Assembly (NCBI GenBank): GCA_028532855.1
Contig: JAQQAL010000035.1
Span: forward strand, 61,950-125,949
DNA from: Candidatus Thalassospirochaeta sargassi
GTDB taxonomy: Bacteria; Spirochaetota; Spirochaetia; UBA9216
Direction of reading: 5' to 3'
Length of the DNA: 64,000 bases
Shown: in pieces, positions 17,468 to 26,515 of the stretch
Layout of the letters: each line of letters opens with the position of its first letter
Position numbering within the stretch: the first letter of the stretch is position 1
The notes under the pieces: generated by a model
The model's input: only the letters and a program-made list of their open reading frames with translations
Databases searched by the model: none
Told to the model about the DNA's origin: nothing
Position numbers and translations under genes: made by a program

Positions 17468-18280
17468 CTATCTGTAGAAATCAGTTGCGCTCCAGTAACC
17501 GTCCATAGCTTCTGTTGCTTTAAAGCTTGTCTGAACAATCATGTCGCCTGCTGCAGTCTCCATTGTTCCCTCAATTGCACTTGCTGTTGCATAAAGTGCG
17601 TTTCCGTCAAAATCATATTCGATTGTTTCGGTGTACTCTACTCCGTCATAATCAACGTTTGATTCAAGCTGGCGGAGAATACCGTCGGCATCAATTAAAG
17701 CCTTACCTTCTATTGTGATTATTGATGAGGACTCAGGGTCATCGTAGTCTTCAATAAGGTCCCTGCTGTCTCTTACAGTTTCTTCAAAGTCGTAGCCGTA
17801 CTGTGCTGCATCCCGGTAGAGGGTGTATTCAAATACTGAGCAGTCGGTACCGTTTACCTCTGCTTCGCCTGTGTAGGAAACAACCACGTCTTCGTCATCA
17901 ACATCGTCGTCAAATGGGGTCCAGAGCAGTCCGTCGTTCAACACGCTTCGTTTAACAAATGCATCAAAATCACCGGTAATATCGACCTGCAGCTTCAAAC
18001 CATCTACAAACTCGCCATTTTCACCTTCATCAGCAAGAAAGACCAAGTCTTCTGCTTCGCTGTAGAAGAAATTGACCTCTTCAGAGAGCACGACATCTCC
18101 TGCAGGACTGAGCTCTTCCCAGGTAAGGGTCTTGCTTACAGGAAGAACAGACGCATTGTCAGAAACTATGTCTGCAGCCTTATCCCATAAATCGTTACTT
18201 GAAGCGAATGCCGGAAGTCCACATACTACCGCTGCGAGGCAGCCGGCCATAACCATAATATTCATTTTCTTGTTTCTCAT
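17468..18280 (-). CDS. Secreted protein, possible outer-membrane lipoprotein-sorting-like
   Basis: The 270-residue protein has a signal peptide (AGCLAAVVCGLPAFAS) and a highly acidic, beta-rich mature part containing the runs FDDDVDDEDVVVSYTGEAEV and YDDPESSSIITIEGKALID. The layout recalls LolA-fold or sorting-type periplasmic proteins, but no diagnostic motif is visible. It is single, with a strong terminator downstream. Assignment to the fold is a guess; secretion is well supported. Confidence 0.55.
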   Translation of the reverse strand: MRNKKMNIMVMAGCLAAVVCGLPAFASSNDLWDKAADIVSDNASVLPVSKTLTWEELSPAGDVVLSEEVNFFYSEAEDLVFLADEGENGEFVDGLKLQVDITGDFDAFVKRSVLNDGLLWTPFDDDVDDEDVVVSYTGEAEVNGTDCSVFEYTLYRDAAQYGYDFEETVRDSRDLIEDYDDPESSSIITIEGKALIDADGILRQLESNVDYDGVEYTETIEYDFDGNALYATASAIEGTMETAAGDMIVQTSFKATEAMDGYWSATDFYR

Positions 18281-18492
18281 CTTGAAACTCCTTAATAATG
18301 TATCCGGACTTTGTCCGTTTGATGTACTGACAATTTAATTCCCTTCTGTGGAGTAAGAATGAATTGGAAATGTAAGTTCAGAGGAGTTATGTAAGAGTCG
18401 GGTGTGATTATATGTGAATCAGGTGTTGAACAGCCTGTTACTATCGAAACAGGCGAACTGCCGCTTTAAGCAATGCAATATACTGATATCAA

Positions 18493-18702
18493 TCAATTAT
18501 CGCCTTTCAGCTTTTCGATTAATCTCATTACAAGCGTTACGACAATATGCCCTACAAGGAAACCTGCAGCGGTTCCAATGAGAACCAGCCACTCCTGCCC
18601 CTGTTTAGCAGTAAGTGCTGCAATTAGAAACCCGATTATTGCAAAGCTGAGCCGTGCAAAAATCAGTATCATCTTCTGTCTTGTATTTGTTTTTTCCATC
18701 AT
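18493..18702 (-). CDS. Small two-helix membrane protein
   Basis: The 69-residue protein (MMEKTNTRQKMILIFARLS...) has two hydrophobic helices (about 10-32 and 38-60) separated by KQGQEW, and a charged tail EKLKGDN. GGAG stands before two successive ATG codons. No family recognised; isolated gene. Confidence 0.5.
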   Translation of the reverse strand: MMEKTNTRQKMILIFARLSFAIIGFLIAALTAKQGQEWLVLIGTAAGFLVGHIVVTLVMRLIEKLKGDN

Positions 18703-18899
18703 TAAAACTCCTGAATTCTACCCTGTAACCGGTAAGTTTTTTTTTAGTCTTCTATAAAAAAGATTCTATCATATTCTCATAACTCTAACCATTGCCCATC
18801 CGTCTACCTGAATCATACAGCCGGTTAATAAATGCTTTTAAGTTTCATTCTTATCCGTTGGTATTCTTTATTATGATTACAAAATTCGAATAAAGAATG

Positions 18900-19653
18900 A
18901 AATAGGTTAATTGCCTTCGGTAAAATCGGCGGAACAATAGGGGTGGTAATATGTGTTCTGTTCTCAGTAAACTGCTAGGCGTATTCGGCGGCGAGCGGAA
19001 TGTTGATTCATATCTATATACAGCCATGATTGTAGGGTTTATAGCAGCCGAGGGAATATTTCTTACCGGTCTATTTGTAAAAGAGCGAATAGAACCAGCA
19101 ATAAATCATTGATGTTTTTAATACTCAGCCTTTTTATGCTGAACCTTATAAACAGCATAAGGCAGGTTTCACAAATGTATTTGACTGTCTATACATGGGG
19201 AGCGCAGATTACGTAACAAGTATAGGGATATCGCTTGTTGTGGGCATGCTTGCTGTTATTTCAGCAGCCCCGAAACTGATGGAAACGTTTGAGAAAAAGC
19301 ATATACTCTTTTATGCCTGTCTAACAGGAGCCATTGTAAGCCTTATACCCTACTTCGCCATAGAGAGCGTTATAACAGGTTTGATTTCTCTGGGGCTCAG
19401 TTTCTTCACAATAGGTATAATGCTGAATACAAGCACATCGATGTTTATAGATCCAATAGATTATTCCGAATGGAAGCTGAGCTTCATGTCTACAAACCTG
19501 CCCAGATATCCGCTGGGAACCATAACAGCACCACACCAGGTTACCGGCATCGGTTTTTACTACACAAGCCGTCCTAATACGATTGTAAATATAACAGCCA
19601 CCTTTGATCTCAAGTTTAAAGCAATGCCAGCTCACAAATCCCAGTTTGATTGA
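18900..19653 (+). pseudogene. Decayed GPH/MFS sugar transporter
   Basis: Pieces of a GPH-type (melibiose/glycoside-pentoside) transporter are spread over different frames. GKIGGTIGVVI is at about 18920-18952, YTAMIVGFIAAEG and GLFVKERIE follow at about 19019-19098, then a stop. After another frame change comes a 152-residue open piece from 19195, with MFIDPIDYSEWKL, a hallmark of the family's last helices. The N-terminal half is missing and the C-terminal end looks foreign. Frameshifts and internal stops make a functional protein unlikely. Confidence 0.7.
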
Positions 19654-19768
19654 AAGAAGCCGGCCTTATTCAAGCTCTATTTCAAAGAAAGAGCAAAAAG
19701 CCAGCCGCGGAGCTGAGTGGTGGAATGGGTGATATACAAATCAATTTTTTTTATTAAGGATCTATTTT

Positions 19769-20512
19769 TCAGAAACTATATTTTACAGGATTTACAGCTC
19801 CTCTTTTTCTATAGGAGTCAGGAATCCTTTTTCGTATATAGAGATCTCTTATAGCATCCTCAGCCACTTCACCTGTAAATCCAATTCTACCCGGGCTGTT
19901 TATCTGGATCTCCGGAAAATTATCTTTTGTTGCGTCTAACCATACTGCAGGTTTAAAAACTTCAACAATCATTCCCTGAATGACAGATAAAACTAATTCT
20001 ACACTCTTAACCTTAGTTTTGCTGATTTTCCAGGCAAACCTGGTTGCATCATATATTCCTCTTTCAGAGAAACTCCTGTTCACTGTTATCATTAAACATT
20101 TGTGACAAAAAACAGCTTCTTCAGCAGCATATCTATCTATAATCTCCAATGCATTCATGGGTCCGAAATCATTACTGCCTGTGCCTCCCGCTATATTGGA
20201 AATACCTGGATATGCATCAATGAGTGCAGCCTCTACTTCAAAAGCCATTTTCTCATCCATACCATGGCGGTGGATAACATGTATTACATCCAGACCAGCT
20301 GACAAAATCTCACGAATAATCTGCAGTTTATCACTCAGCTCGTCTGACTCTTCATCACCAAGAGCTCCTCTCATGTGCTGAAAAACCCGGTTTCCACGAC
20401 CTTTCCCGACATAGAATGTCTCCCCATTCCTCGGATCGATCAATCGATAGACATAGTATTTCAGTTTATCAATTACTTCAGGGGGAAATCCCGGTATTTC
20501 ATTTTGTTTCAT
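19769..20512 (-). CDS. GIY-YIG nuclease-domain protein (LEM3-like)
   Basis: The 247-residue protein has a GIY-YIG-type domain at residues 13-110: YYVYRLIDPRNGETFYVGKG, then GRGNRVFQHM and IIREIL, EAALIDAYPG. The final Asn-type metal position may be in the SNIAGG segment. The residue 120-247 region is unassigned. The bacterial LEM3/GIY-YIG group is of unclear role. GGAG precedes the ATG. It stands alone. Confidence 0.72.
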   Translation of the reverse strand: MKQNEIPGFPPEVIDKLKYYVYRLIDPRNGETFYVGKGRGNRVFQHMRGALGDEESDELSDKLQIIREILSAGLDVIHVIHRHGMDEKMAFEVEAALIDAYPGISNIAGGTGSNDFGPMNALEIIDRYAAEEAVFCHKCLMITVNRSFSERGIYDATRFAWKISKTKVKSVELVLSVIQGMIVEVFKPAVWLDATKDNFPEIQINSPGRIGFTGEVAEDAIRDLYIRKRIPDSYRKRGAVNPVKYSF

Positions 20513-20557
20513 AATTTACTCCAAAAAACCGTATTAAATCGTTTTTGTAATCCACTT

Positions 20558-21715
20558 TCAGGCACTCAGCTTTTGAATGTAATCCTTCGGCGCCATTCCC
20601 ATTTTCTTTTTAAACAGGCTGTAGAAGGCTGAATTGGATTTAAAACCACACTCGAAAGCAACGGCTGTTATAGTAAAATGAGGATATCGTTTCTCATTCA
20701 GACAGGCAATGAATTCCCTGAGACGAAATCCGTTTATGTAGCCGTAAAAATTCTCCCCGGACTCCCGGTTAATAACCTCAGAAATGCGGTGCCTTGTTTC
20801 TCCTATCTCGTCAGCCAGCGTATTAAGGGTAAGATCCGAATCAAGAAAAAGACGTTTTTCAGCGATAGTAGAATTCAGCTTAGCGTATAAACTGCGGGAT
20901 TCTTCAGGGCTTATTCCCGAGGTCCTGTACTTATCATCTTCTAAAGGTTTTTCAGGCTCCGGAGCAGCCTCCTGAACCCGTAAATCTTCAGGAACAGGCT
21001 GGTTCTGCGCGAAAAGTGAAAACAGAAAGATGAATAAAAGAGCAGGAACTATCCGCACAAAGGTTGCCGTCAACGAATGAAAAACCGCCGCCGTCAATGG
21101 AGGAATCAGCATAACAATAAAGTTCAGCAGAAAAAGGAAAAAATAGAAAATAACAAGATAGTACAGCCAGGATAGGGTATTAACAAGCGTTCTGCGGGAG
21201 TAATAATCAGCAATACTCTTTTCATGCACGCGTATAAGCCTGAACACTGCAGCACAGTAGCCCCCCCGTGAGAGTATAGACAGCAGATTCCTGTAGAATT
21301 CCGGGCCAGTCAATAATCCGCCGTTAACAGTATCGAGCACAGGCGCGTCCGCCGGAATCAACCACTCCGGGTTAAGTCCGGTAATCACTGCAATTGCTAA
21401 AAACGGAAGCAAGTGCAGAAGATCCGCAGGAGACATTTTGTCTTCAGAAAGAAGCGTTCTTGTATATAGCCACAGAAAGGGTCCTATAAGAAAATAACTG
21501 TTGCGGCTCAACACAAAAAGAAACATCGTAAAGCCCTCGGGAAGCATTCCCGGTTTGATGAAATTATCAAAAAGCGTTAAACTGAAAACGAGGATCACAA
21601 GGCTGCCCGACCATACAGGAATGGAGATTCTCCTTCGGTTAATAATCAGCAGGCAAATTCCTGAAACCATCCAGGCAAAACCCATAGCCAGAACAAGATC
21701 TATTAAACTGAACAT
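20558..21715 (-). CDS. Membrane-anchored AraC-family regulator
   Basis: The 385-residue protein has seven or so hydrophobic helices in residues 1-230, a linker (VQEAAPEPEKPLEDDKYRTS), and a C-terminal AraC DNA-binding domain. The first HTH is LTLNTLADEIGETRHRISEV and the second ITAVAFECGFKSNSAFYSLF. It is divergent from the DUF1566 lipoprotein at 21831, the likely target. No clear RBS precedes the ATG, which is unusual here. Confidence 0.8.
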   Translation of the reverse strand: MFSLIDLVLAMGFAWMVSGICLLIINRRRISIPVWSGSLVILVFSLTLFDNFIKPGMLPEGFTMFLFVLSRNSYFLIGPFLWLYTRTLLSEDKMSPADLLHLLPFLAIAVITGLNPEWLIPADAPVLDTVNGGLLTGPEFYRNLLSILSRGGYCAAVFRLIRVHEKSIADYYSRRTLVNTLSWLYYLVIFYFFLFLLNFIVMLIPPLTAAVFHSLTATFVRIVPALLFIFLFSLFAQNQPVPEDLRVQEAAPEPEKPLEDDKYRTSGISPEESRSLYAKLNSTIAEKRLFLDSDLTLNTLADEIGETRHRISEVINRESGENFYGYINGFRLREFIACLNEKRYPHFTITAVAFECGFKSNSAFYSLFKKKMGMAPKDYIQKLSA

Positions 21716-21830
21716 AAAAAAAGTATAACATTTTTATCCGTTTCGTTCGAGCAGGACGTTTAAGGATAGACTATTATGTAATATAGGGTCAGAAAAAAGC
21801 CAGAAAGGCAATTTTACAGGAGTAAAAATT

Positions 21831-23303
21831 ATGAAACAAATTAAATCAGCAATAATTATTGTTGCTTTGGCCGGCACACTGTTCACAACCGCCTGTCAGA
21901 CAAATCAAAGCGGTGAAGAAGCCTCAAGCCCCGAGGTGAAATTCGTTGTAACCGACGCGGGACAGACTAAATTCTATGACAGCGACGGGAACGTTATTGA
22001 CGCACCTGAACCGGGCGAAGCCTACTATGGACAGGATGCACAGTATGAAGGCACCCAGATGTCGTTTACCGATAACGGAGATGGGACTGTCACCGATAAT
22101 AACACCGGACTGGTATGGCAGCAGACACCGCCGTCAGACAAAATGACCTATGATGAAGCCGTTGAATATGTAGAAAATCTTGAACTCGGCGGATACGACG
22201 ACTGGAGACTTCCAACCATAAAGGAATCATTCTCAATCGCCAGCCTTGATGGTGAACTGGTCATGGATATCACTGAGGCTGTGCCCTACATTGACACCGA
22301 CTACTTCGACTTTTTCTATGATGAAAACCGCCCCTACACCGGCTCTTACTGGACCAGCAGCGTTACTAAGATTCCTGCTGAGAACGAATACGAAGAGATG
22401 GAAAAGAACTACGGGTTCAACTGGGCCGACGGACATCTTAAATCCTACGGCGACGGTTATTACCTTGACGGTTCATCATCCGGTTCTTCTATCCCCGCCG
22501 GTGTTCGCGCAGTTCGCGGAGAAGAGGGTGTTTACGGTGTTAATGATTTTGTCGACAACGGCAATGGTACTATAACCGACAATGCAACAGGCCTGATGTG
22601 GTCACAGCAGGACAGCGGTGCTGTAAACGACGACGGAACAATCCGTAAAGAGACCGATGAGAACTTCGGATGGGGCCGGACATGGGTTGATACCCTGGCA
22701 TGGGTTGAAAAAATGAATGAGACCGAATACCTTGGCTACAGCGACTGGCGCCTCCCGGATGCAAAGGAACTGCAGAGCATAGTTCAGTACGGCATTACCG
22801 AGCTTCCGGCCACCGATACTGACTACTTCAACCTGAGCCATGAGGACTGCTACATGTGGACCAGTACCACCTGCGGCGACTTCCCCGATACGGCGCTGTA
22901 CTTCGCCTTCGGCAAAGCCTACGGAATCAACCTTGCAAGCGGCGGTGCGGCAGGCATGGGCGGTGATGAGAAAATGGGACCTCCACCCGAAGGAACCGAC
23001 GGACCGTCTGATATGGCTCCTGAAATGGAAGAATCTTCGGTTGATATAGAGGCCACTGTTGACGACTTTGTTGACACACATGGCCCAGGCGCAATGCGTA
23101 ACGATTATAAAGACACTACCGGTGCGGCTACTCAGGCACCCGAACTTTCCCGTCAGCTTTGGGAAAAGCTTTACGGTGAAGAGTATCCATATGACTTTGA
23201 CCCTGCAGATACCACTACAATCTTTGACTTGAGTGCATCAGAAAATGCGGCGGATTACATTGTGATTTACAACTACGCACTGCTTGTCCGCGACGCGGAC
23301 TGA
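21831..23303 (+). CDS. DUF1566 (Lcl C-terminal-like) lipoprotein, two repeats
   Basis: The 490-residue protein has a lipoprotein signal (LAGTLFTTACQ) and two copies of the DUF1566 motif. Copy 1 has DNGDGTVTDNNTGLVWQQ and GGYDDWRLPTIKE (about 80-135). Copy 2 has DNGNGTITDNATGLMWSQQ and LGYSDWRLPDAKE (about 245-315). The C-terminal 100 residues are acidic and unassigned. It is probably surface-exposed. RBS AGGAG lies 9 nt from the ATG. It is divergent from the membrane AraC protein and followed by a terminator. Confidence 0.8.
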   Translation: MKQIKSAIIIVALAGTLFTTACQTNQSGEEASSPEVKFVVTDAGQTKFYDSDGNVIDAPEPGEAYYGQDAQYEGTQMSFTDNGDGTVTDNNTGLVWQQTPPSDKMTYDEAVEYVENLELGGYDDWRLPTIKESFSIASLDGELVMDITEAVPYIDTDYFDFFYDENRPYTGSYWTSSVTKIPAENEYEEMEKNYGFNWADGHLKSYGDGYYLDGSSSGSSIPAGVRAVRGEEGVYGVNDFVDNGNGTITDNATGLMWSQQDSGAVNDDGTIRKETDENFGWGRTWVDTLAWVEKMNETEYLGYSDWRLPDAKELQSIVQYGITELPATDTDYFNLSHEDCYMWTSTTCGDFPDTALYFAFGKAYGINLASGGAAGMGGDEKMGPPPEGTDGPSDMAPEMEESSVDIEATVDDFVDTHGPGAMRNDYKDTTGAATQAPELSRQLWEKLYGEEYPYDFDPADTTTIFDLSASENAADYIVIYNYALLVRDAD

Positions 23304-23330
23304 TAACAGAAAGAGGTTTATTTTTTCAGG

Positions 23331-23361
23331 GGGCTGTCATCTCATTGACAGCCCTTTTTTT
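23331..23361 (+). terminator. Terminator of the DUF1566 lipoprotein gene
   Basis: Perfect 9-bp arms gggctgtca (23331-23339) and tgacagccc (23346-23354), with a 6-nt loop, are followed by seven T. Confidence 0.9.
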
Positions 23362-23628
23362 ATTTAGGATAAGAAATGCAATAAGAGCAACTACCTTAGA
23401 GATAATTGCTCTGTAAAAGATTTATCTAACCGGATGAACCGCAAAGCGGTTAAATCGGATTCTATTTTTAGAAATCAAATTCCCATCTATATTCTTATTT
23501 GATTAAATAACCTATACACCATTCCCGTAATGTAGTCTGTTACCATCGGGACTCTGAATAGTGAAACTTTTCCGCTTTCCGATAACAGTAAGGTGACCTT
23601 TTAAGCAAAAACTGATTCTGGAGAGAAA
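23362..23628. other. Intergenic stretch, no gene seen
   Basis: It is AT-rich with no open frame of note. A perfect small hairpin aaccgc-aaa-gcggtt lies at 23437-23451, without a U-run on either strand. The rest holds the 3' flank of tupC. Nothing else can be supported. Confidence 0.4.
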
Positions 23629-24588
23629 TTAATATTGTCTTATTGAGGAAGACTTTAAAAGTGCATAGATATTGTCACCGGATTGTAGTTTCAGCTCTTC
23701 AGCAGAGTCTGAACTCACCCTCACCCTGAAATCAAAACCGCAATTCAAGCCGACTATCACATTCTGCCCTTCAGCCTCAAGAGACACGACAGTAGAATCC
23801 AGCACATTTCTGGCACTCGAATTTATTTTTTCTCTCAGCAATATTACATCATTTGCAGAAAAGACAATTCGCTTAAAATCTCCATCACGCCCGGGACAGT
23901 GAATCCTGGTACCGGCAGCATCAAAGATGTTAAAGCCCTCATCACGGTCAACAACACTGCCGCTGATTACATTTTCTGGTGTAGCAACAATCCTGCCGTG
24001 GTGCATACGATTAATACTGTCTGCAACCCGATATGCAAAATCAACATGATGGGTGCTGAACACTACAGCGGTTCCAGCCTTAATAACCTCATCAATCAGG
24101 CCTTCCATATGAGTAACATTATCAGGATCAATACTGGCAGTAGGTTCATCGAGAAGGAGGATAGCCGGGTTTAATACCATTGCACGTGCAATTGCCGTTC
24201 GCTGCCTTTCACCTCCGGAGAGATGCATACAATGGCGGTTCCGCAGTTCGGAAAGTCCCCAGCGTTCAAGTTCGGCGTCTACACGCTGTTCAATTTCCTT
24301 TTTTGAAATCCTACGTACTTTAAGTCCATAGGCGACATTGTTAAAAACCGATGCAGAGAGGAGGTATGGGTGCTGATGTACAAGAACCCCGTCCTCATTT
24401 CCCTCAACACGTCCGGACTCAGGGACAAGAAATCCGGCAAGTATCTTTAACAGCGTTGTCTTTCCACAACCATTTGGACCAAGAAGGGCATGGCAACCGC
24501 TGCGCGGTAATTCAAGCAGCTCAAGATTCAACGCGGGACGTCCTGAATCAGCTGAACTATATCTGAAAACAATATTCTCAACTTTCAT
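23629..24588 (-). CDS. tupC: Tungstate ABC transporter ATPase with TOBE-like tail
   Basis: The 319-residue protein has Walker A GPNGCGKTTLLKILAGFL (residues 35-52), the signature LSGGERQRTAIARAM (about 123), Walker B AILLLDEPTAS (about 142) and the switch His in VFSTHHVDF. The C-terminal 70 residues (VSLEAEGQNVIVGLNCG and following) resemble a TOBE/Mop-type oxyanion-binding domain, as in ModC. It overlaps tupB by 11 nt. The tail may sense tungstate or molybdate and close the transporter. Confidence 0.85.
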   Translation of the reverse strand: MKVENIVFRYSSADSGRPALNLELLELPRSGCHALLGPNGCGKTTLLKILAGFLVPESGRVEGNEDGVLVHQHPYLLSASVFNNVAYGLKVRRISKKEIEQRVDAELERWGLSELRNRHCMHLSGGERQRTAIARAMVLNPAILLLDEPTASIDPDNVTHMEGLIDEVIKAGTAVVFSTHHVDFAYRVADSINRMHHGRIVATPENVISGSVVDRDEGFNIFDAAGTRIHCPGRDGDFKRIVFSANDVILLREKINSSARNVLDSTVVSLEAEGQNVIVGLNCGFDFRVRVSSDSAEELKLQSGDNIYALLKSSSIRQY

Positions 24589-25261
24589 GTTTAACTGTCC
24601 AATGGGTAATAAAGTTCACAATAAATGCAATTACCATAAGCACTATACCCAGCGCAAGCGCAAGCTCAAACTGCCCCTTACTTGTTTCAAGGCTTATGGT
24701 TGTGGTGATTGTTCTTGTCCACCACCTGATATTTCCACCAAGCATCATTGACACCCCCACCTCACCTATCACGCGGCCGAAACCGGCAAGCAGGGCTGTT
24801 ACAAGCGAGAAACGGGCTTCCCATAAAATAGTAAAGAAGATGCGGGTTCGTCCGGCGCCCAAAGTTACAAGGGTCTCTCGAAGATTGCCGTCAAGCCGGC
24901 CGATGCTTGTGTTCACCATAGATGCAATTATTGGAAAAGCCAGAACAGTCTGACCTATGATAATTGCCGGCGGATTAAAAAGTAGTCCAAGATAGCCGAG
25001 AGAACCCTGCCTCGAAATAAGCGAATAGACAAAAAGACCAATTACGACAGTGGGCATGGCCATAAGTGTATTGAGGACGGCTATGATAGACCGCCGCCCC
25101 CTGAAATTACTTAAACCAAGCAGAACCCCAATCGGCAGGCTTATTATAGCCGAAAGGAGGGTTGAGCTCAGTGCAAAACGAAGCGATGTCCCAGCAATAA
25201 AGTAGGTCTCCTTATCCAGACTGATAAGGAGTTTAATTGCCTGAACGAAAGCTCCATCCAT
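24578..25261 (-). CDS. tupB: Tungstate ABC transporter permease
   Basis: The 227-residue permease has five or six hydrophobic helices. Its EAA loop is LRETLVTLGAGRTRIFFTIL followed by GRVIGEVGVSMMLGGN, typical of TupB/ModB-like oxyanion permeases. Overlap with tupC (11 nt) and a 1-nt gap to tupA indicate one operon. Confidence 0.88.
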   Translation of the reverse strand: MDGAFVQAIKLLISLDKETYFIAGTSLRFALSSTLLSAIISLPIGVLLGLSNFRGRRSIIAVLNTLMAMPTVVIGLFVYSLISRQGSLGYLGLLFNPPAIIIGQTVLAFPIIASMVNTSIGRLDGNLRETLVTLGAGRTRIFFTILWEARFSLVTALLAGFGRVIGEVGVSMMLGGNIRWWTRTITTTISLETSKGQFELALALGIVLMVIAFIVNFITHWTVKHES

Positions 25262-25262
25262 A

Positions 25263-26114
25263 TTATTTGATTACGTCCGGATAGAATAGCTGTTCACCGT
25301 TCTTCTGGAATCCGGCGATAATCGCCTGACCTTCAGCACCTGTTACGTATTCGATGAGTGACATTGCTCCTTCGTAGTTAACATGTGAGTGAAGTTCCGG
25401 GTTAACTGCAATTACCCCGTATGGGTTAAAAAGAATCGGGTCACCTTCAACAACAACAGAAAGTTCAATGTCGTCTTTCATAGCAAGATATGTTCCCCTG
25501 TCAGTCAAGGTATAACCCTGCATATCGTTTGTCATTGTGATTACAGCGCCCATGCCCTGACCTGCTTCTTTGTACCATTTGCCGCTATTGTCAGCACCTG
25601 ATGCGGCCCAGATAGCCTTTTCCTTTGTGTGGGTTCCTGAATCATCCCCCCGTGAAACAAAGTCGGCTTCTGCAGCAGCAATTGCAGCAAAGGCTGAAGC
25701 TGAATCATTTCCACCGGCAATACCGGCAGGATCTGAATCCGGACCGAGAATGACAAAGTCATTGTGCATTAGATCACGTCTGTTCACCCCATAACCATCG
25801 GCCACAAATGCATCTTCACGGCTTCTTGCGTGAACCATAATAAGGTCAACATCTCCAGCCTCGCCATGGGCAATAGCCTTACCGGTTCCAACAGCAATTA
25901 CATCAACCTTGTAACCAGTTGCTTCTTCAAAAGCAGGGATAAGTACTGCAAGCAGACCGCTGTTCTCGGTACTTGTCGTAGTAGCAAGTTTTACCCTCGG
26001 ATTTTCCGGGGTTGCGGGAGCTTCTGCTGCCGGTTCCTGAGCACCGCCGGCAAAGGCAAATACGCTTGCAGAAAGCATTAGAAGCACAAGTAGAGTTTTT
26101 AAAGTGTTTTTCAT
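25263..26114 (-). CDS. tupA: Tungstate-binding periplasmic protein
   Basis: A 283-residue protein results from the ATG at 26114, which has a GGAGG box 5 nt upstream; longer in-frame readings run into the leader RNA. It has a signal peptide (LLVLLMLSASVFAFAGG), then the TupA ligand loop LATTTSTENSGLLAVLIP, and further GDVDLIMVHARS and SRGDDSGTHTKE. Family knowledge: TupA binds tungstate tightly for W-cofactor enzymes. A molybdate or sulfate role is less likely given the TTTS loop. It is the first gene of tupABC. Confidence 0.9.
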   Translation of the reverse strand: MKNTLKTLLVLLMLSASVFAFAGGAQEPAAEAPATPENPRVKLATTTSTENSGLLAVLIPAFEEATGYKVDVIAVGTGKAIAHGEAGDVDLIMVHARSREDAFVADGYGVNRRDLMHNDFVILGPDSDPAGIAGGNDSASAFAAIAAAEADFVSRGDDSGTHTKEKAIWAASGADNSGKWYKEAGQGMGAVITMTNDMQGYTLTDRGTYLAMKDDIELSVVVEGDPILFNPYGVIAVNPELHSHVNYEGAMSLIEYVTGAEGQAIIAGFQKNGEQLFYPDVIK

Positions 26115-26149
26115 TTTTCCTCCAAAATGATAATTGAAGGCCAGAAAGT

Positions 26150-26275
26150 TTGAGTATAGAGTACTTTCCGCCTTTCCAAACACGGGAGGCATATCCGTTT
26201 CCGGATACACCCTGACAAAGAGGTCATGCACCTTCATTCTGCTGAAAGAAGTGTTTAGCCCCCTTTGTTCGGCGT
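26150..26275 (-). promoter_or_regulatory. Probable Moco/Tuco-type riboswitch in the tupA leader
   Basis: The minus-strand leader between the promoter and tupA holds a perfect 6-bp hairpin TATCCG-GAAA-CGGATA with a GNRA tetraloop, followed directly by TGCCTCCCGTGTTTGGAAAG and GGCGGAAAGTAC. The GCCTCCC and AAAGGCGGAAAGTAC segments match my memory of the Moco RNA motif consensus, whose Tuco variants are linked to tungsten cofactor. Its place before a tungstate transporter agrees. I could not run a covariance model; boundaries are approximate. Confidence 0.6.
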
Positions 26276-26281
26276 CAACCA

Positions 26282-26310
26282 AAGATATTTTGTTAATAAA
26301 ATTTTGTCAA
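26282..26310 (-). promoter_or_regulatory. Sigma-70-type promoter of tupABC
   Basis: On the minus strand -35 TTGACA (26305-26310), a 17-bp spacer and -10 TATCTT (26282-26287) are seen. Transcription would start near 26275 and yield a leader of about 160 nt that holds the candidate riboswitch. Confidence 0.6.
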
Positions 26311-26349
26311 CATGAGGTTAAAAATTTATTTTTAGATTGGAAATTTATT

Positions 26350-26511
26350 ATGAAAATAAATATTCGCTTTGACAGAACTAAAATAGAGATTGAGGAGAAC
26401 TCAACACTTTACGATCTTATCAACCTGAAAAAATGGCTGTTTGTACCAAAATCAATTAAGATTGACGAGGTCCTGATTGATGAAAAAGAAGCAAAGTGCA
26501 GGATTCTTTAA
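26350..26511 (+). CDS. Small protein, possibly beta-grasp-like
   Basis: A 53-residue open frame, MKINIRFDRTKIEIEENSTL followed by YDLINLKKWLFVPKSIK. It starts 39 bp after the -35 box of tupABC and diverges from it. The N-terminal half has the strand-helix pattern of ThiS/MoaD-like ubiquitin folds (strand, basic strand, ENSTLYDLI), but there is no terminal GG, so it is not a sulfur carrier as it stands. No good RBS is visible. Coding status uncertain; the position beside tungstate uptake makes it worth noting. Confidence 0.35.
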   Translation: MKINIRFDRTKIEIEENSTLYDLINLKKWLFVPKSIKIDEVLIDEKEAKCRIL

Positions 26512-26515
26512 AACG

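Noticed and set aside
26134..26349. Extending the 26350 small ORF upstream to 26134
   Set aside because: The extension runs through the tupA leader RNA and promoter on the other strand, and no RBS supports it.
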